NCBI GenBank assembly: GCA_943330705.2
Contig: CALQIT020000004.1
Location: forward strand, 35,084-99,083
Source of the DNA: Streptomyces griseus
GTDB lineage: Bacteria > Bdellovibrionota > Bdellovibrionia > Bdellovibrionales > Bdellovibrionaceae
Direction: 5' to 3'
DNA: 64,000 nucleotides
The notes below the pieces were generated by a model. The model saw only the letters and a program-made list of their open reading frames with translations, had not been told where the DNA came from and did not search any database. Positions 36,592 to 45,201 of the stretch are shown piece after piece. Both the position numbers and the translations under genes were made by a program. How positions within the stretch are numbered: the first letter of the stretch is position 1; each line of letters starts with the position of its first letter.

Positions 36592-37356
36592 ATGTCAGAA
36601 GCTTTATTGGAAATAAAAAACTTAAAAGCATCCATTGATGGAAAACAGGTCCTAAAAGGTATCAGTTTATCGATCAAGCCCGGCGAAGTTCACGCGATTA
36701 TGGGTCCCAATGGCTCTGGGAAAAGTACACTTTCTAAAGTTTTAGCAGGACATCCTTCGTATGAAGTCACAAGCGGCGAAGTTCTATTTGATATCAACTT
36801 CACGTTAAAAAATCTTTTAGAGCTAGCGCCAGACCAGCGGGCAAAAGAGGGCGTTTTTTTGGCAATGCAATATCCGGTCGAAGTTCCAGGTGTTTCAAAC
36901 TTTAGTTTTCTTCACGAGGCCTTTAATTCGATCTGTCGCCACCAAGGCGTCGAAGAAATGACCGAAGCCGACTTTCGCGACTTTGTCGAAGTGAAAATGA
37001 AACTTGTGCAAATGAAGCCTGGCTTCCTTGAACGTCCTGTAAATGTTGGCTTTTCTGGCGGCGAAAAAAAACGTAACGAGATCTTACAAATGGCGGTGCT
37101 AGCCCCTCGACTAGCAATCCTGGATGAGACAGATTCCGGTTTAGATATAGATGCCTTAAGAATTGTTTCTGAGGGCGTCAATAAGCTGCGCACCAAGAAT
37201 AATGCAATTTTGCTAATTACCCACTACCAACGCCTGCTTGAGTATATCAAACCTGATTTCGTACACGTCTTGGCAGATGGAAAAATTATTGAATCCGGTG
37301 ACGCTAGCCTTGCCTTGAAATTAGAGGAAAAAGGTTACGATTGGCTTTTAAATTAG
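36592..37356 (+). CDS. sufC: Fe-S assembly ATPase SufC
   Basis: 254 residues of soluble ABC ATPase: Walker A GPNGSGKSTL (38-47), a SufC-type signature GFSGGEKKRNEILQM (about 150-165) and Walker B LAILDETDSGLD. The ETDSGLD variant is diagnostic for SufC. It powers conformational change in SufBC2D. GGAGAAAT precedes the ATG, 16 bp after sufB. Confidence 0.97.
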   Translation: MSEALLEIKNLKASIDGKQVLKGISLSIKPGEVHAIMGPNGSGKSTLSKVLAGHPSYEVTSGEVLFDINFTLKNLLELAPDQRAKEGVFLAMQYPVEVPGVSNFSFLHEAFNSICRHQGVEEMTEADFRDFVEVKMKLVQMKPGFLERPVNVGFSGGEKKRNEILQMAVLAPRLAILDETDSGLDIDALRIVSEGVNKLRTKNNAILLITHYQRLLEYIKPDFVHVLADGKIIESGDASLALKLEEKGYDWLLN

Positions 37357-37365
37357 GGGTTTTTA

Positions 37366-38682
37366 ATGTCAGTGGAATTAGAGTTTTCAAAATTCAACAA
37401 ATTGAAAAAGGCCTCTGGACCTTGGGGCAAGATTCGTTCAAATGGGCAAAGGTATTTTTCAAAGCACGGTATGCCGACCCGCAAGGACGAAAACTGGAAG
37501 TACACTAGCGTTCAAGAAATTCCCAAAATCGCTTTGCAACCAGTACTGATTCAAAATCCAAAAGTAAAAACGGATTTTTCAAAAATAGAACCCCTACTTT
37601 CTAAAAGCTTTTATAATCTTGTTTTTATTAACGGCAAGCTATCGCACGAGCTTTCTGATTTCCAGACGCTATCGGGTAAGGTCGAAATCGTTCAGTTGAA
37701 TCAGCTGACCAACAAAGCCAAGGAAGTCTCTCCAAACTTTCTATCGGAGTTTAAAGCTCTGCGGCGAGCAGTGGGTGGGGTTTCTCAGGATTCCTTTGAA
37801 GCCCTTAACTCTGCTTTTTCGTCCTGTGGAATTGCAATTCGGATCAAAAAAGAGGCCAGCCTTGATCGTCCTTTGCACGTCATTTACTATACAGACACAA
37901 AGGAAAATGCCAACTACTTTAAATGTTTCGTCATTTGCGAAGAGCGTTCCCAATTCTCATTGATTGAATCCTACGCCGGAATTAAAAATGGAACTTATTT
38001 AAGTAATACCGTCACGGAAGTGCTGCTAAAGAAATCCAGCAAAGTAGAATACATCCGTTTTCAGGACGATTCTCTTTCTGCATATAATTATGGAAGAACT
38101 AGATTTTATTTGCAGGCGCAAAGCCACTTAGAAAGCACCTCGTGTTCAGTTGGCGCCAAACTTGGCCGTCATAATTTAGATATCTATTTTGTTGGCCCTG
38201 AGGGCTTCGCACAAGTTAACGGGCTGTATTTATCCAGTGGCTCACAGCATCTTGATAGTCACACCTTGATTGACCATGTGGTCGGGCGCTGTACCTCTAG
38301 ACAACACTACAAAGGAATCTTAGATAATAGCTCGCGCGCTGTTTTTGATGGAAAAGTCGTCATTCGCCAAGACGCACAGCAGGCCTCATCCGACCAGCTG
38401 AACAATAATCTACTACTGAGTTCGAAAGCTGAAGTAGACAGCAAACCGCAATTGCAGATTTATGCTGATGATGTCAAAGCCACCCATGGCTCTACCGTTG
38501 GACAACTTAACCAAGAAGAGATCTTTTACTTTTTAAGTCGGGCTATTTCCAAAGACAAGGCTATGGAGATGTTAAGTCTTGGCTATGTTAGCGAAGTTAT
38601 CTTTCAGGTTTCGCACCAAGCAACAAAGTCTTGGCTGCAAGAAAAAGTATTCTCTGCATATCGTCGTTGGAGGAATTCATGA
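37366..38682 (+). CDS. sufD: Fe-S assembly protein SufD
   Basis: 438 residues of SufB/SufD beta-helix. The N-terminal GMPTRKDENWKYT motif is typical of SufD, and the C-terminal block has DDVKATHGSTVGQLNQEEIFYFLSRA in the region where SufD keeps its conserved His. It forms a heterodimer with SufB. It starts 9 bp after sufC and overlaps sufS by ATGA. Confidence 0.95.
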   Translation: MSVELEFSKFNKLKKASGPWGKIRSNGQRYFSKHGMPTRKDENWKYTSVQEIPKIALQPVLIQNPKVKTDFSKIEPLLSKSFYNLVFINGKLSHELSDFQTLSGKVEIVQLNQLTNKAKEVSPNFLSEFKALRRAVGGVSQDSFEALNSAFSSCGIAIRIKKEASLDRPLHVIYYTDTKENANYFKCFVICEERSQFSLIESYAGIKNGTYLSNTVTEVLLKKSSKVEYIRFQDDSLSAYNYGRTRFYLQAQSHLESTSCSVGAKLGRHNLDIYFVGPEGFAQVNGLYLSSGSQHLDSHTLIDHVVGRCTSRQHYKGILDNSSRAVFDGKVVIRQDAQQASSDQLNNNLLLSSKAEVDSKPQLQIYADDVKATHGSTVGQLNQEEIFYFLSRAISKDKAMEMLSLGYVSEVIFQVSHQATKSWLQEKVFSAYRRWRNS

Positions 38683-39899
38683 GCTTTGATGTTAACAAAG
38701 TACGAGCAGACTTTCCGCAGTTGACACAAAAAATTCGCGGTAAACAACTGGTCTATTTGGATAGCGCCGCAACAGCACTTAAACCTTGGCCCGTCATTGA
38801 GCGAATCGGACATTTTAATTCCTATGAAGTGGCTAATGTTCATCGCGGGGCTCACTATTTGGCTGATCAAGCGACCAACTATTTTGAACAGACAAGAGAA
38901 AAAGTTCGAAAATTTATAAATGCAAAAGAAACTGCAGAAATTATTTTTACCAAAGGCACAACTGAATCTGTCAACCTAGTGGCAACATCGTGGGCACGTA
39001 CGAATTTAAGGGCTGGCGACGAAGTCCTAATTACCGAGATGGAGCATCATGCCAACATTGTTCCCTGGCAGTTGGTTTGTGAAGAAGCTGGAGCCTTTCT
39101 AAAAGTGGCGCCAATTTCAGACTTGGGTGAGCTGAAAATGGATGAGCTTGAAAAGCTGATCACTGAAAAAACCAGAATCGTCGCCGTCACCCACGCATCA
39201 AACCATTTAGGAACAATTAATCCGATTCAAAAAATTACCGAACTTGCCCACAAGCAAGGTGCCTTGGTATTTGTTGATGGTGCACAAATGGTTGCCTACC
39301 GTGCGGTTGACGTCCAAGCACTGAATGCTGATTTTTATGCATTTTCAGGACATAAGATATTTGGTCCCTTTGGCATAGGAATTTTGTACGGAAAAAGAGA
39401 ACTTTTAGAGAAGATGCCGCCCTACCAGTCAGGTGGAAGTATGATTTCTTCGGTCACATTTAAATTGTCGACCTTTAATGAACTTCCTTTCAAGTTTGAG
39501 GCCGGAACGCCAAATATTGAGGCTGCAATTGCTTTAGGGGCCGCACTTGATTACGTTGGAAGATTTGGTTTTTCAGAATTGGAAAAACATGAAAGTGAAA
39601 TTTTAAGTTACGCGACCGAAAGTCTATCGGAAATTGGTCAATTGACGATACTAGGACTGGCCGCAAATAAAGTTCCCATTGTTTCTTTTGTAATTAAAGG
39701 TTTTCACCACTCTGATATTGCGCAAATTTTAGATCAAGAAGCGATTGCCGTACGCGCGGGCCATCATTGCACACAACCTTTGCTGCGACGTTTGCTCGTG
39801 CCAGGAACTGTGCGGGCTTCATTTTCCATATTTAACACAAGGGCTGACGTCGATCGTTTGGTTACGGCGGTTAAGAAAGCCAAGGAGCTTTTGTTATGA
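38679..39899 (+). CDS. sufS: Cysteine desulfurase SufS
   Basis: 406 residues of class V PLP enzyme starting MSFDVNKVRADFPQL. The PLP lysine is Lys226 in FSGHKIFGP. The persulfide-carrying cysteine is Cys364 in RAGHHCTQPLL. It supplies sulfur for SufBCD. The start ATG overlaps the sufD TGA and is preceded by GGAGGA. SufE or SufU, which normally accept the persulfide, are not encoded in this operon. Confidence 0.96.
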   Translation: MSFDVNKVRADFPQLTQKIRGKQLVYLDSAATALKPWPVIERIGHFNSYEVANVHRGAHYLADQATNYFEQTREKVRKFINAKETAEIIFTKGTTESVNLVATSWARTNLRAGDEVLITEMEHHANIVPWQLVCEEAGAFLKVAPISDLGELKMDELEKLITEKTRIVAVTHASNHLGTINPIQKITELAHKQGALVFVDGAQMVAYRAVDVQALNADFYAFSGHKIFGPFGIGILYGKRELLEKMPPYQSGGSMISSVTFKLSTFNELPFKFEAGTPNIEAAIALGAALDYVGRFGFSELEKHESEILSYATESLSEIGQLTILGLAANKVPIVSFVIKGFHHSDIAQILDQEAIAVRAGHHCTQPLLRRLLVPGTVRASFSIFNTRADVDRLVTAVKKAKELLL

Positions 39900-40456
39900 G
39901 CGCTCAAGATGTTCTTATTCGTGTCCAAGCAACGCCAAATCCGAACGCCTGGAAGTTCGTTTTGGATCGCCCTGTTTTGCTAGAGGGAAAGGCCTCTTAT
40001 TCGACGATCGACGAAGCCTATGGCAATACTTTGGCAACTGACTTACTAAAACTGGATGGGGTTAAGCAGATTCATTTTTTCGGCAATGTTATTACCATTA
40101 CCCATCGAATTGATTCCGAGCCCGATGACATTCAAAAATCTGTTTGCGCTGTCATCCAAAGTCGGATGGCAGTACATGATCCCAGTTTCAACAAGGCCGA
40201 TGCGAAACTTGCTAAGCGTAAAGAGCTACCACCTGAAATCCAGCAGATCGAAGAAATCCTAGATCGCACGATCCGGCCCGGGTTACAGGGCGATGGTGGG
40301 GATTTAGAGGTCGTTAAATTTGAAGATGGAAAACTCTATGTTGCGTATCAAGGGGCCTGCGGAACTTGCCCGAGCTCGACACAGGGGACACTGCTGGCCA
40401 TTGAAGGTATTTTGCGTGATGAACTTGGGACGCAAATCGAAGTTATTCCATTATAA
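39896..40456 (+). CDS. Nfu-type Fe-S carrier protein
   Basis: 186 residues with two domains. The N-terminal Nfu domain spans about 5-90 (TPNPNAWKFVLDRPVL and the GVKQIHFFGNVITITH strand). The NifU-like C-terminal domain (about 112-186) has the cluster motif CGTCPSS (Cys155, Cys158). Nfu proteins deliver clusters to target proteins. The ATGA overlap with sufS shows it is the last gene of the suf operon. The stop faces the next gene 2 bp away. Confidence 0.93.
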   Translation: MSAQDVLIRVQATPNPNAWKFVLDRPVLLEGKASYSTIDEAYGNTLATDLLKLDGVKQIHFFGNVITITHRIDSEPDDIQKSVCAVIQSRMAVHDPSFNKADAKLAKRKELPPEIQQIEEILDRTIRPGLQGDGGDLEVVKFEDGKLYVAYQGACGTCPSSTQGTLLAIEGILRDELGTQIEVIPL

Positions 40457-40458
40457 AT

Positions 40459-41052
40459 CTATTCATGCAGTTTTGCTGGTTTTGATTTTTTTTGAAGACC
40501 CTCTAAATCTTCCGATTTCGTACGAATCGATTTCAAGTTATCGTTCTCAGCGGCGGCCCGAGCTGCGTTGCTGATTGCTCCGGCTGCTCCAAATTTAGTT
40601 CCGTTGCGATCTTCAAAGACCTGCAATGAGATACTCCTTAATGATTCCTGGCCCATAAAATTCTTAACTACCAACTGGGTTGTAAATATTTTTCCGGGCA
40701 GTGGATCCAGAAATTCTCCATTCAATGAACCATCGACGACAGCGACTCCGTCTGGTAGTCCCCAAGCATAAGAAAGCTGTGAACCAAATTCACCGATGAC
40801 TTTAACTTCAGCAAAAATGGTTGTTTCTTCGGAAGCGCTGACCTCTGGGTCAGTGGAAGCGCTGACCTCTGGGTCAGTGGAAAGATTGACCTCTAAGGGG
40901 CGCATAAACTTACCGCGCACAGAGTGAGCCCATGGTTGTCCCGAGCGGCTTGATGCATACTCGCGTGACGAAGTTTTCGTCCTCACAAAAAAGTACCAAG
41001 TTCCCGCTATAAGGAGCAACGCCAGAACTATAAAACGCCAGAACTTGAACAT
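40459..41052 (-). CDS. Membrane-anchored protein with short tandem duplication
   Basis: 197 residues with one N-terminal span (MFKFWRFIVLALLLIAGTWYFFV). A perfect in-frame 24-bp duplication makes the peptide repeat STDPEVSA twice (about residues 58-73), and a third imperfect copy follows upstream in the DNA. The rest resembles a beta-sandwich (Ig-like), ending in a basic/acidic helical tail. It overlaps the 3' coding start of the lipoprotein upstream by 25 bp, indicating co-transcription. Function unknown. Confidence 0.65.
   Translation of the reverse strand: MFKFWRFIVLALLLIAGTWYFFVRTKTSSREYASSRSGQPWAHSVRGKFMRPLEVNLSTDPEVSASTDPEVSASEETTIFAEVKVIGEFGSQLSYAWGLPDGVAVVDGSLNGEFLDPLPGKIFTTQLVVKNFMGQESLRSISLQVFEDRNGTKFGAAGAISNAARAAAENDNLKSIRTKSEDLEGLQKKSKPAKLHE
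40831..40878. repeat. Perfect 24-bp tandem duplication
   Basis: Two identical 24-nt units (40831-40854, 40855-40878) beginning GGAAGCGCTG, each holding a small dyad TGACC-tctg-GGTCA. A degenerate third copy follows. The unit length is a multiple of three, so copy changes stay in frame. Confidence 0.9.
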
Positions 41053-42848
41053 AGATTTAACCCCGACCCGTTAGATAGTGAAAAAGTTCTAGCACCTGCC
41101 GTCGGCGCCTGCACCTGAATCAAATAATATCCAGCCGCTTGCCCCGACAGACTAATAGATCCTGAAAGAGTGTTTTCTTTGCTTCCAACTTGGCCAGACG
41201 TTCCGTCCTCAACAAAGACATGTTCTTCTTTGTAGATATATAAATTCATCACAGCCCCGCTGCTAACAGTTAAGGTAATGCTAGCATTTCCGGCCGTGCC
41301 ATCAAAGTAGTAAGAAAAAAAGTCATTCGACTTCAAAAGATTGGTCACCGTTCCACCAAAAGGGTTGCTGATCTTAGTTACGGCAGTGCGGGTGCGCGAA
41401 CAGGCTCCTGATAACCAGCTCACGGGCAAAGCATATTCGGCAGTTGTGGAAAGTTGATTTTCGCAGACATTGGTTGAACAATAAGTGCTATGCGCAGGGT
41501 CGCCAAGAACATTATCATAGGCAACGGTCTTTGCCGTCGCATAGTAAGTATCAATCTGCGCGCGCATGAGTTCGTTGAACCTTGCGATATTTCTAAAATG
41601 CACTGAACTACTATGAAACCCAACAGTAGCATCTGCAAACGTCCGCCAAATCAATGGAAATCCAACCCCTGGACCGGAATAGGGGGTAGCCGTATTCATC
41701 GTATGATAAAGTGTTCGCGAAACTGAAACCTCGCGAAAGATTCCTTCGCCCGCGGCTGTTCCCAGCGCCATGTAATCTTGGCCAGCTGTCGGCGTCTGAA
41801 TTTGCAGCTGAATACTAATCCCATGGGAGCCCGTGCTACATGAAGTATTGCCGTAGGTGTCGGTATAATCGCTAGCCCCGCGAACAGCCGCTTGGAAAAA
41901 ATTTGCCCAACCCTCGGACCAAGCTAAGCGCGGATCAACGATAAAGTTTCCGTTATGAGAGCCTCCCGGCGAGTCAGATTTTCCATAGAAATCTTCTAAA
42001 AAGTGTCCGTATTCGTGCAGGATCACCGAGTTATCAAATTGATCTGAATCCGTACAATTCAGGTCACCATTGACCCCGCCTAGGATATACAGACCTCGAG
42101 CAATTTGCCCACTTGCCCTAGGAGAAAAAAATGAAATGGGTGAGCTTGCCGAATTGTAGTAGGCACCTGGACTTAAACCGGCTGTCCAAAAAATTTGAAT
42201 TTTGTCGGGCACGGTAACCGCAGTACAAGATATTCCATTGGCAGTTGCGCACGCCGTATTGCTGCGCAAATATTCATTGGCTTTGTAAATCTGTTCAAGA
42301 ATATTGAAAGCTCCGCTAAGTACTTGGCTGGTACTTGCATCTGCCGCAGTTAAGCTAACTGCCAATGCGGTCTCGGACCCCACGAGGGTGAAGCTTGCAG
42401 ATATTGAATAGGGAAGATTTGCTGTAGGATTATTTAGTACACTTACTTTATAGCGGCTATTGAAAGCTCGGCTAAAAACTTTTAATGTATAGGTATCTGC
42501 CGCTTGGGGAATAGATAGGCTAATGTTGCCAGTCGCATCAGTTTCCCCGCACTGAATCGTCGCGCCAGCTGAATTTACAACCGCGACTTCAGCGTATTTA
42601 ACATCGACTGCAGTGCTGTCGGCCCCAAGACCTGAACCTGTAACCAATTTGGGTTTGAATTGAGCACGCGAGGTAATCAAAACTCCACCAGTAACTGCGC
42701 TGACTGTACTGCAATAGGTGGACTCAGCCACGATGCTGGCGGCACCGGAAGGACTTTCTTCGCTAGCTGAATTCTTACTGCACCCAGCATTGGCAAACAG
42801 CAAAAATACCAAACTAAATGTAACGCCAAATACTGACCTAAAGACCAT
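41028..42848 (-). CDS. HEYGH-motif metalloprotease lipoprotein
   Basis: 606 residues with lipobox LFANAGC (Cys23). A beta-rich domain (about 60-150) is followed by a catalytic-looking region: HEYGHF at 278-283, then SEGWANFF about 35 residues later, which may provide the third zinc ligand. The spacing resembles gluzincins. A C-terminal beta domain (about 500-600) looks like the bacterial pre-peptidase C-terminal (PPC) type, with LTVSSGAVMNLYIYKEE and YYLIQVQA. Predicted outer-membrane or surface protease. I cannot give a MEROPS family. It is preceded by a 6S RNA gene. Confidence 0.7.
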   Translation of the reverse strand: MVFRSVFGVTFSLVFLLFANAGCSKNSASEESPSGAASIVAESTYCSTVSAVTGGVLITSRAQFKPKLVTGSGLGADSTAVDVKYAEVAVVNSAGATIQCGETDATGNISLSIPQAADTYTLKVFSRAFNSRYKVSVLNNPTANLPYSISASFTLVGSETALAVSLTAADASTSQVLSGAFNILEQIYKANEYLRSNTACATANGISCTAVTVPDKIQIFWTAGLSPGAYYNSASSPISFFSPRASGQIARGLYILGGVNGDLNCTDSDQFDNSVILHEYGHFLEDFYGKSDSPGGSHNGNFIVDPRLAWSEGWANFFQAAVRGASDYTDTYGNTSCSTGSHGISIQLQIQTPTAGQDYMALGTAAGEGIFREVSVSRTLYHTMNTATPYSGPGVGFPLIWRTFADATVGFHSSSVHFRNIARFNELMRAQIDTYYATAKTVAYDNVLGDPAHSTYCSTNVCENQLSTTAEYALPVSWLSGACSRTRTAVTKISNPFGGTVTNLLKSNDFFSYYFDGTAGNASITLTVSSGAVMNLYIYKEEHVFVEDGTSGQVGSKENTLSGSISLSGQAAGYYLIQVQAPTAGARTFSLSNGSGLNLCSSSGVL

Positions 42849-42961
42849 GCCTACTCATCGGCTAGGCCTACTTTGGTCTAAACAACTAATCTTACTTTTT
42901 AACTAGAAATTGTTCTCCGGAGTGCCCAACTGCTTGGCGGATCATCGTATCTCAATTTTTC

Positions 42962-42981
42962 ATATTGAGAATTCTCAATAT
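42962..42981. promoter_or_regulatory. 20-bp perfect palindrome
   Basis: ATATTGAGAATTCTCAATAT reads the same on both strands. It lies about 115 bp upstream of the HEYGH lipoprotein start and about 25 bp beyond the 6S RNA end. Palindromes of this size commonly bind dimeric regulators; the core TGAGAATTCTCA resembles Fur-family or Rrf2-type sites, but this is only a resemblance. Confidence 0.5.
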
Positions 42982-43007
42982 AGCACAAGAAAAAAAGACA
43001 AAAAAAA

Positions 43008-43165
43008 GCCCCAGGAGGGTGCGAAGTAATAACCCAAATTTTAAAGTGGGTGACCATGATAACAACTTTAGGCTTCCCGCTACGAGGCGGGCTTGCTCAC
43101 CATTGTCAGGGACAGTCCCCTATCTTATGCTTGTCGGGTTATTCTTCTTACACTTCCTGAGACCC
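43008..43165 (-). ncRNA. ssrS: 6S RNA
   Basis: Read on the minus strand, the segment TGGTGAGCAAGCCCGCC, then GCGGGAAGCCTAAAGTTG, closely parallels E. coli 6S RNA (GGTGAGCATGCTCGG and GAGAAGCCTTAAAACTG). Upstream GGGGACTGTCCCTGAC parallels AGTCCCCTGAGCC. The ends pair (CTCAGGAAGTGTAAG near the 5' end with CTTCGCACCCTCCTGGG near the 3' end), and AATAACCC with GGGTTATT closes the inner stem. The molecule would be about 158 nt. A T-run (43001-43007) follows. 6S RNA mimics an open promoter and binds housekeeping RNA polymerase in stationary phase. End positions are estimates. Confidence 0.85.
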
Positions 43166-43172
43166 AGTTTCG

Positions 43173-43201
43173 ATAATACTCGCAAAAAACCCATTTCGCA
43201 A
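43173..43201 (-). promoter_or_regulatory. Promoter of 6S RNA
   Basis: On the minus strand, TTGCGA (43196-43201) and TATTAT (43173-43178) are 17 bp apart. The RNA would start near 43165, which agrees with the predicted 5' stem of the 6S RNA. The two lines of evidence are independent. Confidence 0.7.
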
Positions 43202-43253
43202 ATTTCGCCGAGGTCCAGTCGATTTTTATTTTAAAAATTCCGATACAATACGC

Positions 43254-43466
43254 ATGACGCTACAAAATCTTGATCAAATTTTTCCTTACTTTGTTTTTTT
43301 ATATGGAATTTTAATGATTTTTGTGCTGGAAAATGAAGTTTTGGACAAACTAGCTCGGGAAAAAATGCCAGCTATAGCACAAACGATGCGGGGCCACCGC
43401 GCGCTGGCCTGGGTCTGTTTTTTTGCAGGCGGACTCTGGAGTTTGCAAAATATCTGGCTGATTTAA
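43254..43466 (+). CDS. Small 70-residue two-span membrane protein
   Basis: Two hydrophobic segments (about 8-26 and 52-70) flank a charged middle (ENEVLDKLAREKMPAIAQTMRGHR). No recognisable family. There is no ribosome binding site at the ATG. A TACAAT hexamer lies only 4 bp upstream, so the ATG could be near the transcription start, or a downstream Met (MIFVLENE) could be used. It is followed by xseA at 37 bp. Confidence 0.5.
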   Translation: MTLQNLDQIFPYFVFLYGILMIFVLENEVLDKLAREKMPAIAQTMRGHRALAWVCFFAGGLWSLQNIWLI

Positions 43467-43524
43467 AAGCTTTTTTTGAGGGCTAAGGTTGACTCTATAA
43501 ACGGTGCCCGATAGTTTGCCAGCG

Positions 43525-44898
43525 ATGAATAATGTATCTTCAACTATTGCCAATCTTGCCAAGTCTACAGAACTTGCTGTCAGCAATGAAACAACGGTCC
43601 TTTCTGTTGATCAACTGAATCACCAAATTCGACAGTTGATTGAGGGTGAACTAAGTTTAGTCTGGGTTCAGGGCGAGATCTCCAACTTTAAAGCCCATAC
43701 CTCTGGACACTTTTACTTTAGTCTAAAAGACTCCAAATCGCAGATTTCAGCAGTGATGTTTCGTGGATTCAATTCCCGGCTTAAGTTTAAACCTGTTGAT
43801 GGCCTTGAAGTCATCGTACGCGGCAAAGTGACCGTCTACGAGCCCAGGGGAAATTATCAAATCGTCTGCGAAACAATCGAACCCGTTGGCGCCGGTGCCC
43901 TACAGAAAGCATTCGAGCAACTTAAAGAAAAATTAAAGGGCGAAGGGCTGTTTGAGGCTTCTAAAAAAAGGCCAATGCCTGCCTTACCGCGACACGTGGC
44001 AATCGTTACCTCGCCAACAGGGGCAGCTATTCGCGACATGCTAAATGTACTTTCGCGAAGAAATAAATCTGTGCAAATCACAGTAGTGCCCACAATTGTG
44101 CAGGGCGAGGCCGCAGCTCCGTTGATTTGCGAGGCCCTTAATAAGGCTTTTCGCCTACCAAATGTAGATGTTGTTATCGTTGGCCGAGGCGGTGGATCCA
44201 TAGAAGATCTATGGGCTTTCAATGACGAAAAATTAGCGCGCCTGATTGCTGGCAGTCCAATTCCAGTGATCTCGGCCGTAGGTCACGAAATCGATTTTAC
44301 AATCGCCGACTTTGTTGCTGACTTAAGGGCGCCAACACCTTCCGCAGCAGCTGAGTTAGTTGCAAAAAATGCAGCTGATCTTGGCAACCGCTTGCTGTCA
44401 ATGGAGCGCTTACTTAAAATTTCAATGAGTAAAGTCCTGCGTGGACTTGAGCAGCAATTGAAGGGCTGGTCAGCCCGCTTGACAGATCCAAAGAGAAAAT
44501 TACAAGATTTAATTCTTCGCAACGACGAGCTTTTTTCGCGCCTGAGCCAAGCAGTTTTTTCCTACTTCGAGCACCGCAGAATGGCACTTCAGATACTTCA
44601 AGGGCGTCTTGTTTCGCCCCAACAAGTCGTCTTGCGAAAACAGCAGCAGCTAAAATTGGCCGAGACCCGACTTGGCGCATTTTTGCAGCGAAGTATGGAA
44701 AAGAAAAAATCACAGCTTGAAAAGTGGATGTCTGTTTTACAAAGCTTAAGTCCCTTGAAAGTTGTTGAACGTGGCTACTCGGTTACAACCAAAGATAGCC
44801 TCCTGATTAAGACGACCAAGCAACTGAAGATCGGCGATCTGGTCGAGGTAAAACTTATGCAAGGCTCAATTCAGGCAGAAGTTAAAAAATTAAGTTGA
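43525..44898 (+). CDS. xseA: Exodeoxyribonuclease VII large subunit
   Basis: 457 residues from ATG 43525; a GTG at 43504 is also in frame and neither has a strong ribosome binding site. The N-terminal OB-fold (about 20-125) contains VWVQGEISNFKAHTSGHFYFSLKD. The catalytic domain follows with HVAIVTSPTGAAIRDML, the VIVGRGGGSIEDLWAFNDE motif and AVGHEIDFTIADFVADLRAPTPSAAAEL. A coiled-coil C-terminus spans about 280-400. ExoVII degrades single-stranded DNA in both directions in mismatch repair and recombination. It is followed by its partner xseB. Confidence 0.95.
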   Translation: MNNVSSTIANLAKSTELAVSNETTVLSVDQLNHQIRQLIEGELSLVWVQGEISNFKAHTSGHFYFSLKDSKSQISAVMFRGFNSRLKFKPVDGLEVIVRGKVTVYEPRGNYQIVCETIEPVGAGALQKAFEQLKEKLKGEGLFEASKKRPMPALPRHVAIVTSPTGAAIRDMLNVLSRRNKSVQITVVPTIVQGEAAAPLICEALNKAFRLPNVDVVIVGRGGGSIEDLWAFNDEKLARLIAGSPIPVISAVGHEIDFTIADFVADLRAPTPSAAAELVAKNAADLGNRLLSMERLLKISMSKVLRGLEQQLKGWSARLTDPKRKLQDLILRNDELFSRLSQAVFSYFEHRRMALQILQGRLVSPQQVVLRKQQQLKLAETRLGAFLQRSMEKKKSQLEKWMSVLQSLSPLKVVERGYSVTTKDSLLIKTTKQLKIGDLVEVKLMQGSIQAEVKKLS

Positions 44899-44976
44899 AA
44901 AATTCGGTTGAAAAGTTTGGTTGAAAAGTTAGGCATAAAATTTAAGTTTGCAAATGGATTGAAAAATGGAGGCCCT

Positions 44977-45201
44977 ATGGATTTTGAAAAAAAATTAGGA
45001 CGACTTGAAGACATCGTGCAAAAAATGGAAAAGGGTGATTTGGCTTTGGAAGAATCACTTAAACTTTTTGAAGAAGGCATTAAACTTTCTCGGGAATGTC
45101 ATACTCGATTGAATGAAGCTGAAACTAAAGTTAAAACTTTGGTTGGCTTCAACGAAAAGGGTGAACCATTGACCGAAGATTTTCACACTGAAGAGACCTA
45201 G
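44977..45201 (+). CDS. xseB: Exodeoxyribonuclease VII small subunit
   Basis: 74 residues. DFEKKLGRLEDIVQKMEKGDLALEESLKLFEEGIKL is the classic XseB helical hairpin. ATG 44977 is fixed by GGAGGCC just upstream; earlier in-frame ATGs lack a site. The stop codon is immediately followed by the ispA ATG with no spacer, indicating translational coupling. Confidence 0.95.
   Translation: MDFEKKLGRLEDIVQKMEKGDLALEESLKLFEEGIKLSRECHTRLNEAETKVKTLVGFNEKGEPLTEDFHTEET

Noticed and set aside
43075..43095. Hairpin with ACGA loop resembling a guanidine-II riboswitch hairpin
   Set aside because: Only one such hairpin is present and the strand that matters is the minus strand, where the whole region fits 6S RNA better.
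42965..43234. Plus-strand frame of 89 residues across the 6S region
   Set aside because: It lies antisense to a convincing 6S RNA, has no ribosome binding site and basic low-complexity composition.
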